A model generated the notes under the pieces. That model searched no databases. It worked only from the letters and a program-made list of their open reading frames with translations, and had not been told where the DNA came from. A stretch of DNA of 8,231 nucleotides from Planctomycetota bacterium (lineage in GTDB: Bacteria > Planctomycetota > UBA8108), in the NCBI GenBank assembly GCA_022451445.1, contig JAKUSY010000123.1, positions 1 to 8,231 of the forward strand. Direction: 5' to 3'. The position numbers and the translations under genes are program-made. This document shows, in pieces, positions 1 through 5,700 of the stretch (the first letter of the stretch is position 1; each line of letters opens with the position of its first letter).

Positions 1-150
1 GCGGCCCTTGAGCCCCCTTGTCTTTTCAACAAGCTCGAAGAGACCGGGCCTGTGGCAGCGGAGGAACTCCTAGCGTGTAGCAGGTCTGCCGTTATTCCAC
101 TGCAGTCCTCCCGAGAGTCTGCTGGCGCTTTTCAGGGCAGCCAGGCTCGA
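1..150 (-). pseudogene. Inverted, broken copy of part of the deacetylase gene
   Basis: Read on the minus strand from base 150 down to base 1, the left arm encodes the same 50-codon stretch as bases 152-301 on the plus strand, including the shared run RCHRPGLFEL. Twelve codons differ: five changes are synonymous, six alter the residue (for example Ile to Val and Ile to Phe), and one is a TAG stop at 70-72 where the right arm has ACG (Thr). The copy therefore cannot encode the intact segment. It may be a degenerated genomic duplicate or a chimera artefact, and its outer end is cut by the window edge. Confidence 0.35.
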
Positions 151-301
151 GAAGAGCCTGGCCGCCCTGAAGAGCGCCAGCAGCCTCTCGGGACGACTGC
201 AGTGGAATACCGGCAGGCCTGCTACGCGCACGGAGATCCTCCGCTGCCACAGGCCCGGTCTCTTCGAACTTATTGAAAAGACAAGGGGGCTCAAGGGCCG
301 C
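1..301. repeat. Long near-perfect inverted repeat (palindrome), centre at base 151
   Basis: Base i pairs with base 302-i. I checked the arms base by base: 136 of 150 pairs are complementary, with no insertion or deletion. The mismatches fall at left-arm positions 30, 34, 66, 71, 72, 76, 85, 92, 108, 118, 130, 139, 149 and 150. The outer 29 bp and the block 35-65 are perfectly matched. The left arm begins at the first base of the window, so the repeat may be longer. The right arm lies in a deacetylase-family gene, and the left arm is an inverted, diverged copy of the same segment. Spacerless palindromes of this size are generally unstable in bacteria, so a fold-back amplification or assembly chimera at a contig end is a serious alternative to a real inverted duplication. 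Confidence 0.95.
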
Positions 302-991
302 ATCGATACCGATACGGTCCATTCGGAGAAATCAGCGGATGCCGCCCTGCTCGCAGCCGGCTGCCTGCTCTCGGCTGTCGAGGCCTGCTACGGAGGCGAG
401 CATCCCGCCGCCTTCTGTCTCGCCCGCCCACCCGGACACCATGCCACCCCGGAGCGGGCCATGGGATTCTGCCTCTTCAACTCGGTGGCTATCGCCGCGC
501 GGCATATTCAGCACAAGGGGTGCAGAAAGCTTCTCATCATCGACTGGCATCAGCAACACCGCAACGGCCCCCAGGACATCTTCTACGCCGACCCGACGGT
601 CTTCTATTACTCCCTGCATCAGTCCCCCCTCTACCCGGGTACAGGGGACGCGAAGGAGAAAGGCGAAGGCGCCGGCAAGGGAATGACCCTGAATCGTCCC
701 CTGGCGGCGGGCTTCAGGGCCGAATCCTACCGCAAGATCTTCAGACGGGATCTCGATGCCATATTCGATGAGTTCTCCCCGGACTTCGTCCTCATCAGCG
801 CCGGCTTCGACTCTCATGCCGAGGACCCCCTCGGAGGTCTCACCCTGCGAAAAAACGACTTCGCCTGGATGACCCGTGAGGCGCGAAAGAGGCTGCCTCC
901 CGGACGGCTGGTGAGCGCCCTCGAGGGAGGCTACAACGTCGATGCGCTCTCCCGCTCCGTGGTGGCGCACGTGGAAGCCCTGCTCGACTGA
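152..991 (+). CDS. Histone deacetylase family protein, 5' end disrupted, altered metal site
   Basis: This belongs to the arginase/deacetylase fold family (class II HDAC-like, acetoin-utilisation and acetylpolyamine amidohydrolases), zinc enzymes that remove acetyl groups from lysines or polyamines in the cytoplasm. Conserved landmarks run in the right order: RPATRTEILRCH (218-250), the His-His pair in RPPGHHATPERAMGFCLFN (425-481), QDIF, the YPGTG turn, SAGFDSH with the third metal-ligand Asp at 809-811, DPLGGL, and LEGGYN with the catalytic-type Tyr at 932-934. The usual DWDVHHGNG motif instead reads DWHQQHRNG (542-568), so the first Asp and the His ligand are replaced by His and Gln. The frame is open from 74, after a TAG at 71-73. 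No ATG, GTG or TTG occurs before 461, which lies inside the conserved core, so 461 is not a credible start. I begin the feature at the palindrome centre. The usual N-terminal GHPERP region is not visible. Confidence 0.85.
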   Translation, partial: KSLAALKSASSLSGRLQWNTGRPATRTEILRCHRPGLFELIEKTRGLKGRIDTDTVHSEKSADAALLAAGCLLSAVEACYGGEHPAAFCLARPPGHHATPERAMGFCLFNSVAIAARHIQHKGCRKLLIIDWHQQHRNGPQDIFYADPTVFYYSLHQSPLYPGTGDAKEKGEGAGKGMTLNRPLAAGFRAESYRKIFRRDLDAIFDEFSPDFVLISAGFDSHAEDPLGGLTLRKNDFAWMTREARKRLPPGRLVSALEGGYNVDALSRSVVAHVEALLD

Positions 992-1109
992 ACGCCTGTC
1001 TCCCCCGTCGGCGAACCCAGGCGGCATACAGAATAAGAAAAAAATGTTAGGATTCCATCAGTGCCGGACTGTTGCGGCAAACCTCCCGTCCGCTATCGAC
1101 AGGTTGACC

Positions 1110-2324
1110 ATGAAGCTCCAGACCCTCCTACAGATCATCTGCCTGCCGGCGTTCCTGGCATTGGCCGGCTGCACTGAAGAGACGGCTACGGGACCCGCCG
1201 AAGCCCTTAAAGAAACCGCGCCCGAGACCCCGGCCCCTCCCGCCCCCCGTGAGGAAACGCCGCCAGCCCCCCGCGAAGAAACGCCGCCGGCCCCGGCGGT
1301 GAGCCACGGCTACGACCTCGATGGGCAGGAAGAAGGCGATCCGGCGACGGACCTCAAAGAAGGCCAGAGTCTCCAGAAACAGGGGCGCTACAGCAAGGCG
1401 CTCAGTGTCCTCGGCCAGGCGGTCGGGATGAAAGCCCCGAATTCCCTGCGCGCGGAGATCCTCCTCGAGCTGGCAGAGACGTACTTTCGACGCGCCAAGG
1501 ATGCCCAGGAGGAATCTCTCGATCCCGGAGAGGTCGTCGAAGATATTGATTCCAACCTCGAGATCAGCGCGACCCTCTTCAAGGAGGTGGCCAGCCGCTA
1601 CAAAGACGAGCTCGATTTTTCCTCGCAGGCCGCCTATATGGCAGGCTCCTGCTACCTGCTGCTCGGTGACCACCGGCGCGGCCTGGCGGCCTACAAATCC
1701 GCCTACGAAGATTTCCCACGCACCTCCAAATACCGCCCCCGGGCGCTTGAGCGCGCGGGAATCTGCAACGCGGGAATCGGGGACCATGTCCAGGCCCGGG
1801 CCTTCTTCAGCAAATACCTCAGGGATTTCGGCAACGACCCCAAGTACACCTCGAGCGCGAAGAAGATCCGTACCCGCTATCTCCGCGAGCTGGAGATGGT
1901 CGGGCGCCCGGCTCCGCCAATCAACGCCAGCAGCTGGCTCAACGGCCTGGTCGAAGGCGGTCTCGAATCGCTCCGCGGCGAGGTAATCGTCCTGACCTTC
2001 TTCTCCACCTGGTGTAATCACTGCAAGAGCGAGCTCCCACGAATGAGGCGTGACGTGGAGGAGTGGTCAGACAAGGGAGCTATCTTCATCGGGATCGCCA
2101 ATCCCAAGGACCCCAAGGGCACATCGACTGTTGAGGTCTTCGTCAACACGAACAAGGTCCCCTTCTTCGACGTCGCTCTCGACGAGGGCGGCCACAGCTG
2201 GTACTCCTACAGGGTCGGCGGCCTGCCCGCCGCGGTCATCATCGATCAGAGAGGCATCGTGCGCTGGCGCGGCCACTATACCTTCATGGGGCAGACCCTC
2301 CTCGAGGATCTGCTCTCGCAGTAA
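1110..2324 (+). CDS. TPR-thioredoxin (TlpA-like) lipoprotein
   Basis: This is a predicted envelope lipoprotein of 404 residues. The start at 1110 is chosen because it places a lipoprotein signal directly at the N-terminus: MKLQTLL, a hydrophobic core, then lipobox LAGC with Cys21. AGG at 1101-1103 is a modest ribosome-binding site. Residues about 30-70 are a Pro/Glu-rich linker. Residues about 81-260 are helical and TPR-like (KQGRYSKALSVLGQAV, AAYMAGSCYLLLGDHRRGLAAY, and a third unit near GDHVQARAFF). Residues about 264-404 form a TlpA/redoxin-type thioredoxin domain with VGRPAP at its start, FFSTWCNHCKSELP carrying Cys302 and Cys305, and the conserved cis-proline in GGLP (Pro373). The catalytic features look intact, so thiol-disulfide exchange outside the cytoplasm is likely; the substrate is unknown. 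It lies 118 bp after the deacetylase gene, with no evidence that the two are co-transcribed. Confidence 0.9.
   Translation: MKLQTLLQIICLPAFLALAGCTEETATGPAEALKETAPETPAPPAPREETPPAPREETPPAPAVSHGYDLDGQEEGDPATDLKEGQSLQKQGRYSKALSVLGQAVGMKAPNSLRAEILLELAETYFRRAKDAQEESLDPGEVVEDIDSNLEISATLFKEVASRYKDELDFSSQAAYMAGSCYLLLGDHRRGLAAYKSAYEDFPRTSKYRPRALERAGICNAGIGDHVQARAFFSKYLRDFGNDPKYTSSAKKIRTRYLRELEMVGRPAPPINASSWLNGLVEGGLESLRGEVIVLTFFSTWCNHCKSELPRMRRDVEEWSDKGAIFIGIANPKDPKGTSTVEVFVNTNKVPFFDVALDEGGHSWYSYRVGGLPAAVIIDQRGIVRWRGHYTFMGQTLLEDLLSQ
1242..1289 (+). repeat. Two tandem 24-bp units encoding APREETPP
   Basis: Bases 1242-1265 and 1266-1289 are two in-frame copies that encode the same eight residues, with synonymous drift between them (CGT/CGC, GAG/GAA, CCA/CCG). 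They lie in the disordered Pro/Glu linker between the lipid anchor and the TPR region of the lipoprotein. They probably arose by slippage or short duplication and would only change tether length. Confidence 0.85.
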
Positions 2325-2745
2325 AAACCCTGCCGCGCCCAGCCTGCGGGACCAACGCAGCCCTTTGATTTAGAGGGTTTTGCGGTAAAATAGACCCTCA
2401 TCTGATGCTCTCATGGGCCAGTCTTCACAGGTGAAACAGGGTAACTAGCCCGATGTTCGCCAGTTGACCGGCATCCGAACGGTAGCTGGAAGGGTCCAGG
2501 CTGAATCTTCCCGCCCGCTAACAATTTTTCAAGGTATGTACCGGCCGCCAGGGCCCGCGAGGAGATTGGCCGCACAGGAGCCGGACGTCGACATTCGCTG
2601 TAGAAATATTGCCGGGCTTTTGCGAAATTAACCGGGTCCGGGTCGGACAAACGAGTGTTCTGGCGGAACCCGGAGTCGGAAGCCCGGGTCCCTGCCCGGA
2701 AAAAACCGTTCCCGCCCCGGCCATCGGATTCGTGCTTCGGATCTC
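2325..2745. other. 421-bp gap and probable leader of the large secreted protein
   Basis: No convincing gene lies here. A weak hairpin, CTGCG (2344-2348) with CGCAG (2356-2360), follows the lipoprotein stop and has only a patchy T-rich tail. A candidate promoter follows at 2365-2391. The remaining roughly 345 bases up to the ATG at 2746 would be an unusually long leader. It holds GTCCG/CGGAC (2636-2640 and 2644-2648, 3-base loop) and ACCCGG/CCGGGT (2668-2673 and 2684-2689). CCGGG at 2684-2688 can instead pair with CCCGG at 2695-2699, so the last two hairpins exclude each other. No known riboswitch class is recognisable. Confidence 0.6.
2365..2399 (+). promoter_or_regulatory. Candidate sigma-70-type promoter with overlapping inverted repeat
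   Basis: TTGATT (2365-2370) and TAAAAT (2386-2391) resemble -35 and -10 boxes with a 15-base spacer, slightly short of the usual 16-18. The -10 box sits inside an inverted repeat: GAGGGT at 2373-2378 matches ACCCTC at 2394-2399, with a small TTTT/AAAA pairing inside. The repeat could be an operator or merely a weak hairpin. This is the most AT-rich patch between the two genes and points toward the large secreted gene. The assignment is from pattern alone. Confidence 0.3.
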
Positions 2746-5700
2746 ATGATCGATCAAGAACGACTTTCCCTCAAAATCATTGCTCTCCTCCTGACGGCGG
2801 CGATGGCGCTCGCTTCCCGCCCTGTCTTCGCGCTGGACTGCAATCGCAACGGGATCGAAGACCGGGTCGATATCGCGGAGAATACGAGCACCGACTGCAA
2901 CGAGAACAACGTTCCCGATGAATGCGAATTCGCCCCGCTGCAGTTCGGCCTTCGGGAGCAGGCCCTCACCGTGGCACGTTTCCCCAGGGCTCTCACCTCC
3001 GGCGATTTCGACGGCGATGGCGACAACGATCTCGTCACCGCGAATAAAGACGCCGACACCAGCTCGACGCTCTCCCTGCTCTACAACCAGGGCGGCGGGG
3101 ATTTCACCAGGACGGATATCGCCGCCGGCGTCAGGGCGAGCTCCATCACCTCCGCGGATCTCGATGGCGATGGCGACCTCGACCTGGTCACAGCGAACTT
3201 CTTCACCATCGAGCTCTTCTGGAACGACGGCAGCGGCGTTTTCCCCGAACCCGCCGGCATCGAGGTGGACCGGGCGACCCGGTTCGTCACCACGGGAGAT
3301 CTCAATGGCGATGGCCTGCTCGACCTCCTCTACACCAACACGAGCAATGACGACATCGGCTTCAGGCTGAACGCGGGAGCCGGGTCTTTCACCGAAGCCG
3401 TCAGCATCCCCGTCGGTGACTATCCGACAGCCGCTGTGATCGACGATTTCAACGGCGATGGGTCCATGGACATCCTGGTCCTCAACAGCCGCGATGACAC
3501 AGCCTCCATGCTCGCCGGGAATGGAGATGGGACCTTCGCGGAGGCGCTGACCTTTCCGATCGGGTCCCGGCGGCCAGCCCAGATGGCGACCGCGGATCTC
3601 GATGGAGACGGCGACCTCGATCTTGCCACGAGCAACATGGAGTCGGTCTCGATCTTCCACAACGACGGCAGCGGCGCCTTCAGCTTTGCCGACAACTTCC
3701 CCGCGCGTCCCACCCAGATCCTTGCCGAAGACATCGATGGAGATGGCGACCCCGAGATCATTTTCGGCACGCGGGAAGCGGTGGTTTCCGTCCTCAACAA
3801 CGTCAACGGCACCTTCCTGACCGCCCCCATCACCTTCGCGGTGGAATTCGCTCCCGGACTTCTCACCATCTGCGACCTCGATTCCGACGGAGACCCGGAG
3901 CTGGCAACGGCTTTCGAGCGATTCACCAGTGTCGGGATCCTCTGGAACAGGGACCAGGGCGCGGTGACCCTCGACCCCGTCCGGGTGAACATGGGGCCGG
4001 CCCCCCACGCCGCCGCCATCGGCGACTTTGACAACGACGGCTTCCTCGATGTGGCGACCGGGGATGGGAACGGACGCTCTATCACGCTCTTCCTGAACTC
4101 CAATGGAATCATGCGTCCGCGCCGGACAGTCCCGGCCGGCGAATACCTCAACACTATCGACAGCGGCGACTTCGACGGAGATGGCGACCTCGACCTCGTA
4201 ACCGGGGCGATGATGAGCGCCCATATGCAGATCTTCCTCAACCTGGGAAACGCCGCTTTCCGCAGGCAGGGAAGGCTCATTACCGGAGTCAGGCCTTTCC
4301 AGGTCCAGGCCGCGGAGCTCAATGGCGACGAGTTTCCGGAGGTCGTCAGCGCCAACGAGGGCTCCGGGACTGTCACCGTCTGGCTCAACCGGGCCGATGG
4401 AACCGGCACCTTCAGCGGCCGACGCGACTACAGGGTCGGGCGCCAGCCCGCCTGCAGCGACGCGGTCGACCTCGATGGAGACGGTTTCAACGACCTGGTG
4501 GTCTCCAATAGGGGCTCGCGAAATATCTCGGTGCTGCTCAACCAGGGCAACGGGCTCTTTGGCGCCTCCACGGAGGTTCCCGTCGATGGCGCGCCCTATT
4601 ACGTCGCCGGAGGAGACATCAACCGCGACGGGCTGATGGATGTCGTCGTCGCCAACCCGTCGGGGCGATCGATCATCATCCTCCCGGGCAGGGGCGATGG
4701 CACCTTCGACGCGGGCATCAGCTACGACGCGGGCGCTCCCCCCTACTCTCTCATAGTCCACGACATCAACAGCGACGGGCTGCCCGATGTCGTCACCGGG
4801 AACGCCGAGAGCCACAATATATCCATCCTGCTGAACCTCGGAGACGGGACGATGGGCTTCGGATTGACCTACGAGACCGGACAAGGCCCGCGCTTCGTCG
4901 CCGCCGGCGACCTCGATAACGACTCGGATGTAGACCTCGTCGCGGCCAACCACGACAGCAGGGACATGCATTTTTTCTACAACCAGGCACCCACGGTTCT
5001 TTCGGTAACCCACCTCGAGGAGATCTGCACAGAGCTGGATTACCACGAGCTGGCCACCTCCTCGGCCCGCGGACTGGACCTGAAATTCGTCATGCCGGTC
5101 AATCCCGAAGACCCTGACTCACTGCCTGTTCTCTACCAGAACGGGCATCTCTTCGATCTCCACCAGGACTTCCTCACCCAGACCTTCCCGGAGCGCTTCC
5201 CCCTGCTGGGCCCGGACGAGTACAACCGGCTCGTCGGCCTGCGGGCCAGCCGGGAATACTACATCGGCTCCATCTCCCGCCTCTCCACGGACGAGGGTAC
5301 GGGCTACGGTTTCAGCGTCTATACGGATATCAGCTCCAGCGCGGCCGAGCTGCTGACCGTGGAGGAGGCTCGCTCCATCTACGGCAACTTCTCCCAGACC
5401 TTCAACCTCGCTCCCCTGGCCTATCTCCCCGACAACGTTCCGGCTCGTGAGAACGCGGCTGGCTGGGAAGACCCCGGCTTCCCCATCGTCTTCGACACCC
5501 GGAACATCGCCGCCGACTACATCCCCTACACCCAGGCCGTCGGCTACGGAACCGTCAAGATCCTCGACCGGGACTCCTTCGAGGAGGCCAACGACAACGG
5601 GCGGATCAGCTTCCAGGACCTCCTGGTTCTCGATCACGCGCCGAGGGACATCGAGGGCGTGGTCTCCGGCGTCATCACGGCTGAGCCCCAGGGCCCCCTC

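Noticed and set aside
74..151. Left-arm part of the deacetylase frame as a true N-terminus (PPESLLALFRAARL resembles the usual PERPERL region)
   Set aside because: These bases are the inverted copy of the downstream segment, so the resemblance is most likely chance from antisense reading. A genuine N-terminus cannot be excluded if the palindrome is real.
332..1027. 231-codon minus-strand frame over the deacetylase gene
   Set aside because: The plus strand encodes the conserved deacetylase motifs in order, so this frame is antisense coincidence.
942..1109. Upstream in-frame ATG extending the lipoprotein by 56 codons
   Set aside because: It overlaps the end of the deacetylase gene and would bury the lipoprotein signal and lipobox inside the protein. 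1110 is the better start.
1128..2021. 297-codon minus-strand frame over the lipoprotein gene
   Set aside because: Its Gly/Arg/Phe-rich text mirrors the Pro/Glu linker. The plus strand has the signal peptide, TPR and CxxC features.
2414..2501. Possible c-di-GMP-I (GEMM) or cobalamin-type riboswitch
   Set aside because: Fragments such as CACAGGTGAAAC and GGTAGC look suggestive, but the conserved cores and the expected helices do not assemble. Only a GGGCC/GGTCC pairing is visible.
2518..5046. 842-codon open frame on the minus strand
   Set aside because: It lies antisense to the FG-GAP array and its apparent repeats mirror the Asp/Gly-rich loops. High GC makes TTA, CTA and TCA rare, so antisense frames stay open. 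It has no independent family motif.
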